A stretch of DNA of 64,000 bases from positions 5,853,501 to 5,917,500 of the forward strand of contig JAILWY010000010.1 in NCBI GenBank assembly GCA_022113835.1. Reading direction: 5' to 3'. The notes under the pieces are model-generated. The model was given only the letters and a program-made list of their open reading frames with translations. It did not search any database and was not told the origin of the DNA. Source of the stretch: Atopsyche davidsoni (lineage: Eukaryota; Arthropoda; Insecta; Trichoptera; Hydrobiosidae). A program made the translations under genes and the position numbers. Shown here one piece after another: positions 39,543 to 52,000 of this stretch (positions are counted from its first letter, which is position 1; each line of letters opens with the position of its first letter).

Positions 39543-42500
39543 AATATACCAAAGAACCATCAATATGTTATATTTTAATGTTGAGAATCATAAAATATAC
39601 TCGATCTCAGGTTCTTTCTTACGTGTATTATTAAGCCATTTATTATTAAGTTATTTCAACATGTTTCTTACATGTATTATTACTCTTTTTTTCAGTTGTA
39701 CGAAACTGATATATTCTTAAACAATAAATATTTCAACAAGATTTGATTCTATGAAAATCCAATTCTGACTTCTCATAAACGTCATCATAGGTTAGTTTTT
39801 TTTTATTCTTGCCACGTACATTTCTGTTTTTTTTTTTTTAAGGAAAAGTGGAAAAGTGGTGTTTTAAGTGAATTTGTCACATGCTTTTTTTGTTTGGCTC
39901 AAAAAACACACTGGCACTTAGGACGTTTCTTATATTATATTTTTCTCAAGTGAATTTGGTACATGTCTATTCATATCATTAGAAACAGTTAAATATTTTC
40001 ATGTGATAATAGTCACTTTTTCATTTTTTTATTGAAGTAATAGAGAATTTTGTCTGGGACGATGAAATTATTTTCAAAACTCTTCAAATCCATTCAATAT
40101 TATGATAATATAAATTTATCAGATTTGTAAGTGGACTGATTAGTATAACTCTAAATTGTAATGCGTTTAATTACCACATATACATATATAATGTGTAATA
40201 TTTAAAATTTTGTACACCATTTAATTAGTAATATATATACAAAAGTAGTAAGTTGAATATATTTAGTGCCAATAGGCTCTAAACATTTCTGGATAGTGAG
40301 ATTGTTAAGATTAAAAGTTGGCATTTTTTTCTAGTCATTTTGATTAGTTCAGATTTTCATTCCTATTTATTTTATGTGACTGATATAATCACCCTTTTTA
40401 TGTCAACAAAAATACTACTAAAAACTAGTGAGCTAATATTAAAGACAAGTATTTATTTAAAATAATATTGTTATATTACTTAAGACGTTCAGTAGTGGAG
40501 GACTAACAGTGTACTTAAATACACAACATAGTTGTAATGTAATATGTGTCATTTGATTTGAATCAACTACTTAAATGTGAGTAAAGTTACATCATGGGTA
40601 ACTTTCCTTATTTCAACTTATTTAATAGATTTACAAAAATTGTTTCAGTCATTTGACATGTCTGTGTAACGATGATGTGCACTGCGATGTTTGTATTTAT
40701 TACCAACAGGGTTTAACTTGACTCTCAGGGCACCATGCCAAAATATGGACTTAACTTTACCAGTCAAAGTATTGATTTCTGTGAGATTTTGTTTATAATA
40801 TGTTAGTTAATAGATGCCAGTGAGAATATTTGAGATTACATTGGAGATTGCTTGTGTTAGTTATGACTCTTATTTATCTATATCAAATTATGTGTTCTGG
40901 ATTTTAAATTGGTTCAATGATGGTTTCTCCACGTAACTACTTTTTTAAAATTATATACCTGTAATCGGAAACTATCATTGGTTTATCTTGAAATAATATT
41001 TTGTGCAATCTTACTCAACTTAGAGGGCGCTCAAGTAACGCACCCATTGTAACGTAACAAGATGAACATATTAGATGATCATTACTATTTTATTATATTT
41101 AGTCTATGGAATTAGATGTGATTTAGATTACTTAGAGGCTAAGGTTATATTAAGATTCTATAATTATGTATTAGAGATTATTTCCAAACTTCTGAAAAAT
41201 TTATTTACAATGTCCTATTTAATGTTCCAAAATTAAATTTAAGTGCCATAAAGTTAATTTGTAAATGCCTAATAGGTTTCATATCAGATTTAAGACAGTT
41301 TTATAACATTAATATACGTAATTTTCATTTCAGTATTATTTCTCAAGCCACAGAAGGCATAATATTTTTTTTAATTTTATGTCATGATGGTCATCACATT
41401 ATTTTTGTAGTCAAAATTTGAGATCAAAGTGCCGAGTTGATTTGGACTCAAATTTTTTGATAGAATCACACATTAATCATAAAACCAAAAATGGGGTTAC
41501 CATCTAATTCTTAAGCAGTCAACCAACATTCTTATTCCTTAAAATTACATATTTAAACTTATTTTCTTATACCAAAATTAAATTTTGGGTTATTATAAAA
41601 TAATTTGCTTTAAAACATTCAGTATATTAGTACATAGGAATGTTATAAATACATTATTAGGTATAATATTTACTCTGTAAGAAATAAAAGGTTAAATTTT
41701 TGTTTTTCCTATTAAGTTACAAAATTTGATAATATCACATTTGTGAGAAATATATTTTTCCTATTAAGTTAAGTATTACAAAATTTGATAAAATCATACA
41801 TATTTGAGAAAAATAATTTATTCCTATTATGTTAATTTAATTTTAAATTTGATAAAATCATCCATATTTTAAAAAATAACTTTTAGTTACCTCAAAATGC
41901 ATTCGCAGAGTATACATCAATTTTTAATATCTGATTAGTCATATTTGCATAATATTACTTTAGTTTATTTAAATAATTTACTTTTTTTATATTATAACTG
42001 TACTGACAGTAAATAAACATATTTTTTGATAATATATGGAACATATACAAATATTTTGCTGGCTGATTCCAATTAAAATTTAATAAATTGTCTTTATAAT
42101 GACTATAAACTAGGAGGTATGTTACCTCAGTGATATTTTAATTTAATTGTAAAACTCGTGTAAGATTCATTGAGTGACGAAAATTACTACTGTAATATTA
42201 TAGCTTCTGTGGCTTCATTGAATGCATCCATAGAGGTGACTTAGCATTGTTACTCGAAAGAATATTTTTTTGTATTGTTGATTTTAGTTTCAGACGCTTA
42301 TCCGGATATTTTTCAGATTCAAACTAAGACCCTCACACTTTCGTTTATTTGTATTATATCACTACTACTTACTATCTACTTTTTATCTATATTATCTCAA
42401 TTTGTACTTTTTTTTTCTTACTTAAAATATGATATTTTTTATATTTCCTTTTAATTCTTGTGAAGTAGCATATAGCATGTATAACATAAGATTATAAACA

Positions 42501-43580
42501 CTTACATACTTAATAGATTATTGTACTTTCCATAATTTTCAAACATATGAGTGTCTAACTGTAAACAGTGTACCTACCCTATAGTTTTGTAAGAAGATCA
42601 CATTTTCTTTGCTATATTAAAAGAAAATGATGATAATATTTATCCATAGCTTATAAATGTGTCTTTTTAATAATGTTTTTGTGTCAAATATTTTTCAATT
42701 GGCATTTAGTACTATATTTTCTACAGTGCCGAATATTTTCATATATGTTTATAAAAACTTAACAGTATTTAACATCGTGGGTATGAGTCCAATATTTCGA
42801 CTTCAAAAAAGCTTAACTGTGATTGTGTAAACTAGAAAATCTAACCACACATGGTTAGGTTAGAAAAGAGCACTTTTTGAATAATATGTGACACTACTGA
42901 TTTGGACTTATTTTACTAAGTTCAATTCAACAAAAAAATTTCATGTGTTTTCATACAATAATCTAACTTACATGTGTATCAAGAAATCTTATTTTAGAAA
43001 TTATAACATTAACTGATAGTTAACAATTCTGATTAAATACTGTGTATTCTCAAATCATTGGTGAAACCTGTAAACTCGAAACCATGTTTCGTTTTTATTT
43101 AGTTATACCTATTTCAAATATCAAAGTGTAAAAAAATCATTCATGTTTCTTATTTCGTTTAACAACAAAACATAAAAACTCATATATCCAAATAATACTG
43201 AATTCTTTTAATTATTATAAAAACACAAAAATTTATTTTTCTGTTTGGAATTATGAAATTAACATGTTTTCCTGACTATGTACTCATGTAATTTCTTTAA
43301 AAATGATGTCATTTAATGAATATTGATTAAAAAATAAATATTTATACTAAATTCATTTTGTGTCTTTGCTTATTTACCCTTCCTTACTCAAATGTTTCTT
43401 TATTTAGAGCATTTTAAAATATTGAGTGATGAGAGCAATCCTCATGTATCTTTTAAATATTTGTTTATACTGATTACTCAACAATATTTTTTTAGCTTTA
43501 TAACAATAAGGTATTAGGTTTATTACTATTTCAATAACCTTTATAATACAACTTGACAACCAAAAGGTTATTTCATTTAT
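39543..43580. other. Intergenic AT-rich DNA
   Basis: About 4 kb downstream of the RS gene. Apart from the tandem repeat at 41700-41880 I see no gene, RNA or element. It may include long 3-prime UTR. Confidence 0.6.
41700..41880 (+). repeat. Imperfect 55-65 bp tandem repeat, three units
   Basis: Each unit contains TTCCTATTA(A/T)GTTA and AAATTTGATAA(A/T)ATCA. Units begin near 41702, 41755 and 41820 and have diverged. Confidence 0.75.
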
Positions 43581-43582
43581 TA

Positions 43583-44104
43583 GGTGCGCTACTAAGTTTA
43601 AAAAAATGGAAAATTTGAAGAGAAATACAAAAAAATGGTTTATTTAAAGTATTGTCCCTCAATAGCTACACATTTTTGGCATCTCTCTGCCAAAACGTAA
43701 ATACCATGACGAAACCATTCATCCAACCAATTTTTCACTTCTTCCGAAAGTGTAGCCAAGCCTTGTCGTGCTGCAATATCATTTGTTTGTGCCTCGTATC
43801 CCATTCTGGTCATTTTTTGAGCAATGCATGGTTCAAATTAATCAGTTGTTGTCGGTAGCGATGCCCATTTACAGTTTCGCCCGGTTTCAGCACCTCATAG
43901 TACACAATTCCTTACCGGTCTTCTTTCTGAAATGATTTGGCCGGGCCGTCGATGTTGATGCTTCGCCAGGTCAAAGCCACTATTTTTTGCATTTAGGATT
44001 TTTGACATATATCCACTTATTATTACTAGTAACAATTCGATGCAGGAAACTCTTTTTTTCATGCCGCAAAGCAAAATTTCTGAAGTGTTTCTTCGATTTT
44101 CCAT
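43583..44104 (-). pseudogene. Second mariner-type transposase relic, truncated
   Basis: Read on the minus strand in shifting frames. It gives RRNTSEILL, then WIYVKNPKCKK, GRNCKWASLPTTTD, QMILQHDKA, SEEVKNWLDEWF and ends RCQKCVAIEGQYFK. These are ordered blocks of a mariner transposase of a different subfamily from the one at position 63. The region between the second catalytic Asp and the C-terminus is partly deleted, and the 5-prime end is missing. The edge at about 43583 (TTAGGTGCGCTACTAAG) looks like an inverted-repeat end; the other end was not found. Confidence 0.75.
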
Positions 44105-44204
44105 CTGTTTCTCAGTCGACTCATGGAGTAAAAAGATAAATTGTATTACATGTTAAAAACTTGACCTATATTTATATTCAAATCCACTGGTTATACTATC
44201 ATTA

Positions 44205-45570
44205 AGCGCCTCACAGTTAATACATAACAATGCTAAGGACAAAGAAATATCATACAAGAGTATTAAATTGCATTGAGAAGTGTATTAAATCAATTATTAA
44301 AATTGATCTATTATTAGCTGTATTTATACACAATTTACTATCTTCAATAATGCAAACCATCTAAAAAGCGTAATGAATAATTTATATTAAAATAAACTAA
44401 AATCTAATTCGCTATTATTTCATACGAAAATCCGATAAACCATGGCATGCCGCGTAATAAACATGTTTTTAACATGCATTCTTGTTTATATTACTATTAA
44501 CTACTGATTTGAGTAAATTGTGCAATTTTACAAGCAATATTATTATTATAAATAGCATTTATAAGATTTATTTTATCGGAAGTCCTGGCCTGCCCGTGCG
44601 CCAGAGCGAGATAGCTCCGCGCCGAATACTCTCTCTTTCTCGCGCTGGCGTCCGGCGGCCGCGCTGAAATAAATAATCCATTCAACAAGAATATCTAGTT
44701 TTATATTTTATTTTACCATTTATGTTTATTGATATGGTTTATTCGTATATTAATTGATATACGAATACCATATTTTAACTTTACAAAAAAGGGTACATTG
44801 AAATTATGCGGAGCTATTCACAAAACTGATATTACGTAGATCTTCACAAAAAGTGTTAATGTAGTATAAATACATATTTATAGTATAAACTGTAATCACA
44901 TGTAATAAACTCATCTAATTTTATACCTATTCGTATTCTCTTTCACGGTTTTATTTTCATTAAAGAGGGACTTACAGTTGATGCAAAACAATGCTAGCGA
45001 CACGTGATATAAATTGTATTGAGAGGTGATTAAAATATAATATTAAAATTTATTGATATTTAGCTGTATTTATACACAATTGACGATCTTAAAAAATGCA
45101 AACAATCTAAAAAAAACATAATGAATAATATATATTAAAATAAGTTAAAGTTCAAATCGCCATTATTTCAAACAAAAATCGGAAAAACCATGGCACGCCG
45201 CGTAAAACACATGTTTTTAACAAGCAAATTTGTTTATATCACTATTACCCACTGATTTGTGTAAACTGTGTAATTTTACAGGCAATATTATTATTATAAT
45301 TAGCATTTATAAGATTTATTTTATCGGAAGTCCTGGCCTGCCCGTGCGCCAGAGCGAGATAGCTCCGCGCCGAATACTCTCTCTTTCTCGCGCTGGCGTC
45401 CGGCGGCCGCGCTGAAATAAATAATCCATTCAACAATATTTAGTTTTATACCATTTACGTGACTTGATGTGGTTTATTCGTTTATAAAGTACCTTTATAT
45501 TTTTACTTTACAATAAAGGGGCTATTGAATTTATGCTGAGTTATTCACAGAACTGATATCAGGCAGTTAT
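44205..45570. repeat. Direct duplication with 748-bp offset and identical GC-rich core
   Basis: Two diverged copies (about 44205-44825 and 44965-45570) share scattered similarity in AT-rich flanks. In contrast a core at 44553-44688 and 45301-45436 is identical over 136 bp. The core is GC- and CpG-rich and can form a hairpin of GCCAGAGCGAGA with TCTCGCGCTGGC. Short open frames in the core on both strands have no recognisable relatives. Flanks are plain non-coding. Confidence 0.85.
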
Positions 45571-46044
45571 TTACGCAGATGTAAAACAGATGAACGAGTA
45601 TTATTGAAAACCATTGTATGCGGAGTACACATATTATGAACGTTTATATAAATAACATTTAAAAAAATTGTATTACGTAAACATGTCTAATTTTTCTTTA
45701 ATATTTATATTCTAAACTACTGGTTTTTTAAAAATTATGGATTCATCCTAGCATTCCATAACATCCTAATTATACATAAAAAACGAGATGCTTTCATTAT
45801 TAGACGAGGATCTACCTCTACATAATATACTACTACTGCTGGTTACTATAATATTTATTTTAAAGCTTCGTTATTTGTATGGATCGTTTCAAAAGTTTTT
45901 AGAGAAGTTGAATAAAGGAATCGTGTTTAATAATTGATTGTTAAAAAAAAACTATTGATAAAAACATTGATAAAAAAGGGAGAGAAAGTGCAATTTTGAT
46001 TAAGAAATAAATCGGGGTGAGGTGGATACTTTCAACTAATATTT

Positions 46045-46262
46045 TAAATAAAATAAAATACTTGAGTGATTTTTCCACATGTTAATTTTTATTGGTGACT
46101 GGTTTCGCCAACCATTCACGTTGGAATTAATAATTTTTTAATACCAACGTAAAAGGTTGGCGAAACCAGTCACCAATAAAAATTAACATGTGGAAAAATC
46201 ATTCAAGTATTTTATTTTATTTAAAATATTGAAAGGGAATTCCACCATGTAAAATATTTAAT
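46045..46262 (+). mobile_element. Foldback repeat copy C, palindrome
   Basis: Arms of about 85 bp (left from AAAATACTTGAGTGATTTTT, right ending AAAAATCATTCAAGTATTTT) pair around an AT-rich centre near 46130. The tail GGAATTCCACCATG is present but shortened. It is the only copy outside a gene; it lies between the RS and dynein genes. Confidence 0.85.
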
Positions 46263-46891
46263 ATTTTTTAAATGACCTCACACAATTATTTCTAATCAAA
46301 ACATTTTTATTGCATTAGACGTTTTTAGTGTAAATGTCGTGGGTATTATTCCATTAGTAGAAAACCTAACTTATTTGTCGACATCCATCAAGCGGCCGAG
46401 GAGAGCTGCCCCACAACCTTGAGGAACCCCGTATCACCTGCTTATTATTTATCATGCCCCATTATGTGCAGGACGTCTTACTTGAATTTTTACAGTGCTT
46501 AAAAAATCCGTTTGCTCAATTGTAAAGCTTACACTACTTCAACTTCTCTGTTCTACGCTACCAGACCTGATAGGTGGCCGCAATTAGGAAAAATTTTAAA
46601 ATAAAAAAAATGTTAAATTCTTATGCCACTTTATCAGGTTATCAACTACTGATTAGATCTAACACCCAGGATTATGGAAATGTAAGTAAATTTCAAATAC
46701 TTGGACTCCACTCGTCCCTACACCAGTTTTCGTTATTGGGATGAGTTTATCAAATATCTGGAAATTAGAATAGAAAAAATCAGTTTGTATTAATAATTAT
46801 ATTATTATTTTTAAACAAATGCTTCACAAAAGAATTATATGGGGCTATGAATATAATTTAATTATTAATACTAAGTAGTAGGTAGTTGTCA
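46263..46891. other. Intergenic DNA downstream of the dynein gene
   Basis: AT-rich. A short GC-richer piece at 46380-46460 has no firm match. Nothing else is supported. Confidence 0.5.
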
Positions 46892-46897
46892 TTTATT
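46892..46897 (-). terminator. Polyadenylation signal of the dynein gene
   Basis: AATAAA on the minus strand, about 38 bp downstream of the stop codon at 46935. Confidence 0.7.
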
Positions 46898-46934
46898 ATG
46901 AGATAACTTGCAACTAAATATGGTTAATATCCAG

Positions 46935-48747
46935 TCAGTCTGTGATTTGTGTAAGTAAAGCTGTTCCTTGTAATATCCAGTATGCCTGTGTCCTAGAAGT
47001 AGGAAGGAAAAATGGCAAAACAAAATTGGTACTGTGTCCTGTTGTTGACAAAACACCAGCCCTGGCTCCTGTTTTGTACAAAGGAGATATATATCGAGTA
47101 TCTGGAACTGGAAGGCTTTGCACAGGCCTCAACCAAAAAACTGGTAGTGGAGCATTTCTTTCACCTAATAGGGACAGACAGTTATCTATTTAAGTAGAGT
47201 TTTATAATTTGGAAATATTATGGTAAAAAATTATTTCATTAAACCTGGATTCGGATCGACAAGCTGCATATTCTCAATATCCCATCTTCCAGCATCTATA
47301 AATAATCCATGGATATATATACCATCTGGGGGTTTTGAAAGATTCTGATACATATTCTTAGCTGCACGACTCTAAAAATATATATTTCTTATTATATACA
47401 CAATGTTGATTTTAAATATCAGCTCATATAAAATTAAATCCAAAAGAAAGTATCATCAATTTATTTGCTACTCTGCCAAACCTAATGTAACTTAATTTTT
47501 TGTAAGATATATTACAGTGTTTCAATATTTTTCACACAAGCAATTTATGGGTATACAAAAGGTTTGGTTTTTTGTTTTTTACATTTTATCAAAAGGTCTA
47601 TTATATATTTATCTCATAAAACAACATTTTTAAATTCATAAATAGTAATCATTGCAAACTTGGAATAAAAGATTTTTTTACGAAATTAACTTACATCCTT
47701 GAAGGTATCATAAAGACTTTTAATATCTTCTTGAAAAAGGTAAAGTGGGATCGGAGTAAAATCAAACATAAGAACATTGATCGATATCCCATATCTTCTA
47801 GCAAAAGATTGTAGGGTCCCAGTAAGTAGCCCTTGCGGGAAGAATAACCCTGAAATCCAACTACTCGGTGGAGCCTCAGTTTCCAGCCACCTCTAAAATA
47901 ACAATACTGCAAAATTAAATTGTCCTCACTCGAATATGAAACGAATAACAATTTTTTATTTTTTATTTACCATTACAAAATCAATTCTCAATATGAGATC
48001 AAACACCCAACTACCCAAGGACTTCAACGAATTGTATGATTTTGAAGACCAAATTTGTGGTACTCTATTATTTAGGAATGCTTGGTACACACTTTCTAAA
48101 TCATCTGACATTACAATAAAGCCCTAAAAAATTTGAAATGTTAATATATTTATATATAGTTCATTGATGGAGAATGGGATTACATGCCCTAATAATTCAA
48201 CATAAATGTGTACTTTCGAATTCAGGACGTTTTTTTCATATATATATATATAACTAGTGTTAAGTCAAATTCAATCTGAGTTGTTAAAATTTTAGTAAAT
48301 TTATACATTTTAGATGGAGCTTATGTATAAGCAAAACAAAAATTAAGTTTATGTCTCAAAACTATATTTAATACGCTTTATATTGCAATAACTGACTATT
48401 TGCGTAGTATACATTATAATTATAAATTTAATATACATCGCGTTGACTTGGGTAGTAAATGATTGGTCCGGCGACGCGCCGCTTGTTTTTTGTTAGCGCC
48501 ACTAGCCATACTCTGAATAGATTGGGGGTTTTTTTAAAAGTAAGTTTATATATCTTTTTGAAAGTGTCATATCAACATTTACATATTTTTAAGATACTGA
48601 ATGAATTTTTATGATTTTAACCTAGTGTTTATTATAACAAGTCACAGTGTTGGTAATTGTTGACAGTTTACAGTTTTGAGGTTATTGTGTTTGAGGACAA
48701 GAAGGATCGTAAATGGTAGGCATTTATAATATAAATTATATATATAT

Positions 48748-48798
<51 letters not shown>

Positions 48799-48827
48799 TT
48801 ATGTATATATACACACTTCTGTATATA

Positions 48828-48867
<40 letters not shown>

Positions 48868-48868
48868 C

Positions 48869-48899
<31 letters not shown>

Positions 48900-48953
48900 C
48901 ACACATTTATAATATAAATTATATATATATATATATATACACACATTTATAAT

Positions 48954-48998
<45 letters not shown>

Positions 48999-49018
48999 TT
49001 ATGTATATATACACATTC

Positions 49019-49078
<60 letters not shown>

Positions 49079-52000
49079 AACATATATGCACATATCCACA
49101 TACGCAAATTTACACATATACACATATAGCTATTTTATAAGGCTGAATATTTTGAAATCACCACTTGACTATCTTGATATTATACATTGGTAACTATTAC
49201 TGGGTTTATATAAACTATTTTCCAACTGTTTTATCATTATGTACGTACTTTAATTGCCTTTTGTAAATCATTCAATGATGTATGAATGAAACCAAGTAGT
49301 TTATTAAATCTATTAACTTCTTGTACTAAAACAGTAGTTAAGGAAGATAATCTCCCTTCGGAATCTTTCTCTAAATGCTTTTCATTTATTGTATCAACGT
49401 CTATTAGTAAAATTATTCGATTTTTCATGTCTTCCGAAATTTTTGCAGCTATTTGATCTGGTGATTGGGCTCCGCTATCTCCGCCACTATCAACTGGTTG
49501 GCTTTTTAAAATACTGGATATAAACTGGAACACTTCTTCATTCTGTTAACATAAATGATTTTTATTTATTACCAACAAGTATTTTAAAAATCTGTTTTAA
49601 GTTACAGTAATACCTTGCTTTACGCGAGGGATACATTCCGGTCGCGTTAAGTGAAATTTAATTTTTAAATTTGAAATGAAATTTAATCGCGGTTAGTAAA
49701 ATTTGCCTATATCAGGGTTTACGATTAAACATAAGTACACAGTCAAAACTTAATACAAACAAATACGAATCATTTGAATCAATCACTTTAATTCTAAGAA
49801 CACTTTATGCAGTATTACAAGTTATTTTTACTGAAAAATACATCTATTGTCTTTTTGGTAGCGTTTCTTTTACGTTCTTGTAAAATACGCTCATAACACC
49901 CAACGCTGTTTTTAATTGTTAAGAGAAGTCAATGACTACATTATGTTCATACACATTCTTAAAATAAGAAATTCGCGTAATGCGAGGCATTTTAACGCGA
50001 AATTTGAAATTCGCATTATAGTGGAACCGCGCATAACGGGGTCGCGTAAAGCGGGGTATTACTGTATTTATTAAAAATAAAATATCACCAACCTGAAATA
50101 CTAAATTTGCATTTTCGTTCATACCAAATAACTCAGGTGCTTCTACGAGTGGTAAATTATCTATAAAACATTGATATTCTGCAAGTTTTTCACCCTTTGG
50201 ACAGTAGTAAGTTCCAGAGGAAGAATAAGCATAATTTGGCTGAAGAACGCAGGGAGCAAAAAATTTTGTTAGAATAGTTTTAAGGGTTCGTTGATCCCAA
50301 ACATCTGTTACTCTTCCTCCATAAGTGATTTCACCTAGAAAAAAGCATAACTTCCATTAAAATCACTCAAATTAAATATAAAAAAATTACTTAATACTTT
50401 GAGCAAATATACCTAATATATATTCTAATGCATCCCACAATATAACACGGTTTTTGCAAAACATTTCTAGGTTTAGTAAAGCACATTCTCGATCACTATC
50501 GTTGAATTCATAAATAATAGTCCAACCCAGTGGTCCAAATTTTTTTCTTTCTTGTATTATAGCATGGAACATACAAAGCCCAAATATCAAAGATCTCCAA
50601 TTTTGACCCAACTCTGAAATATAATAAATGTGCTGAAGCTATATAAACATTTCATTAAACCCAGAAATTATGTTAAATCATCACATACCATGAGAAAGAA
50701 ACCAGTCTTCATTCATATCAAAAAAAGCCCGTTTAATATTTGCTCTTAGCCCTTTTGGGGGTTCATTTGTAACCTTTACAGAATTTTGAAGGACAGAAAC
50801 AGGAAACGAGCTTGATGGCATAGAACTCAAATACAGTCTAAACTCTGTATGCGGGGGTTCAAGATCGGTTAGAAGTTTTTGAACTATTTGCTCCAAAGTA
50901 AGCATCCACGATGCTGCCAGATGACAATTCTAAAATTTATCCACAATTTTTCAGAAAATTTAAGTACACACATATAAAAATTGAGAATAATTCAAATATG
51001 GTGATTTTGACCAGAGCCTGATAAATACCAGATTAGTATGAAGATATTAGAGACATCACTTTTTCTGTCTCCCGATGTTTCGTTCCCGGTATGGCAGGTG
51101 TTGAAATTACTTAACTTATATGTTAAAATAGAATAACTAATATAAATATAATTTAGTCACCTGTAAGAACACCCAGTTACCCTTTGCTATTGCAGCAAAA
51201 ATCAATTTTTCAGCAATCGGTCCTTGACCTTGACCTAAAGATATAGATTGAACCCGATCACGAAAACCCATTTCTGTGGCAAACTTATGAAATGCCCCAA
51301 ACGGATCAGATCCAGAGCTTAATATAAAAACCAGAGGTGTCACATTATTCATATCCATGTATCTAAACAAAAAAATATAGTCAAATTATGTGCTATTTTT
51401 AAATATATCAACAAAACAATAATATATCTAAAAACAATAATAACAATACATACAGCTTATTTAACGTTACAGCACTGCTTTCAATGAATGCTCTTCCAAT
51501 ATTTACATTAACATATTGGGCAACAGCTGTTACTAATGCTTCATTTTTTAGTGCCTTTAAGAGGCAAAGTTTCTCAAAATCATTAAGTTCAGAATTCCAA
51601 TTTTTAGTAGCATTATCACTTGTGTTTGGATCAATTTTAACTTCCTTGAAATATAAAACAATATTATGAACACTATAATTTCCACCATAATTTAGTTTTA
51701 TTTAGACACAAATTCATGGAGCTTATGACTAATAAATTACAACTATATGCAAAGCTGTTCACTAAAGCTAATCTAATGAAACCATAGTTACTGTATAATT
51801 TATGTTTTCATTGTCCCAAGCATGCCTTGTTTTTTTATTTTATGGTTTTATAGTTTCTCAGGTGTAAAGAGCGTAAAATCATGAAATAAAAAATGTACTT
51901 ATATTAATCATGATTCTCTTAGACTTTGCTTCTCTTAGACCATGGCTGTAAAATAATGTAACAAGTTTTATTTTCGAGTTCTTACCACGGAGAGGGTTCC

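Larger units (their letters stand above)
46935..50929 (-). other. Dynein exons for AAA6 end and C-terminal domain
   Basis: Exons 50929-50689, 50613-50413, 50334-50093, 49542-49249, 48123-47971, 47892-47695, 47371-47245 and 47164-46935. They include [89 protein letters not shown] and the invariant C-terminal block [19 protein letters not shown]. The stop is TGA at 46937-46935. Confidence 0.92.

Noticed and set aside
43652..43858. + strand frame MSLNSYTFLASLCQNVN
   Set aside because: Antisense shadow of the mariner transposase relic.
44482..45436. Duplicate small frames ending in GSPGLPVRQSEIAPRR
   Set aside because: They come from the identical GC-rich core; frames are open on both strands and there is no coding context.
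46380..46460. Possible reverse-transcriptase motif on the minus strand (GVPQGCGAALLGRL)
   Set aside because: Only about 20 residues, no neighbouring domain; chance cannot be excluded.
46942..47193. 83-codon + strand frame with protein-like text ([20 protein letters not shown])
   Set aside because: It is the antisense of the conserved last dynein exon ([10 protein letters not shown] block).
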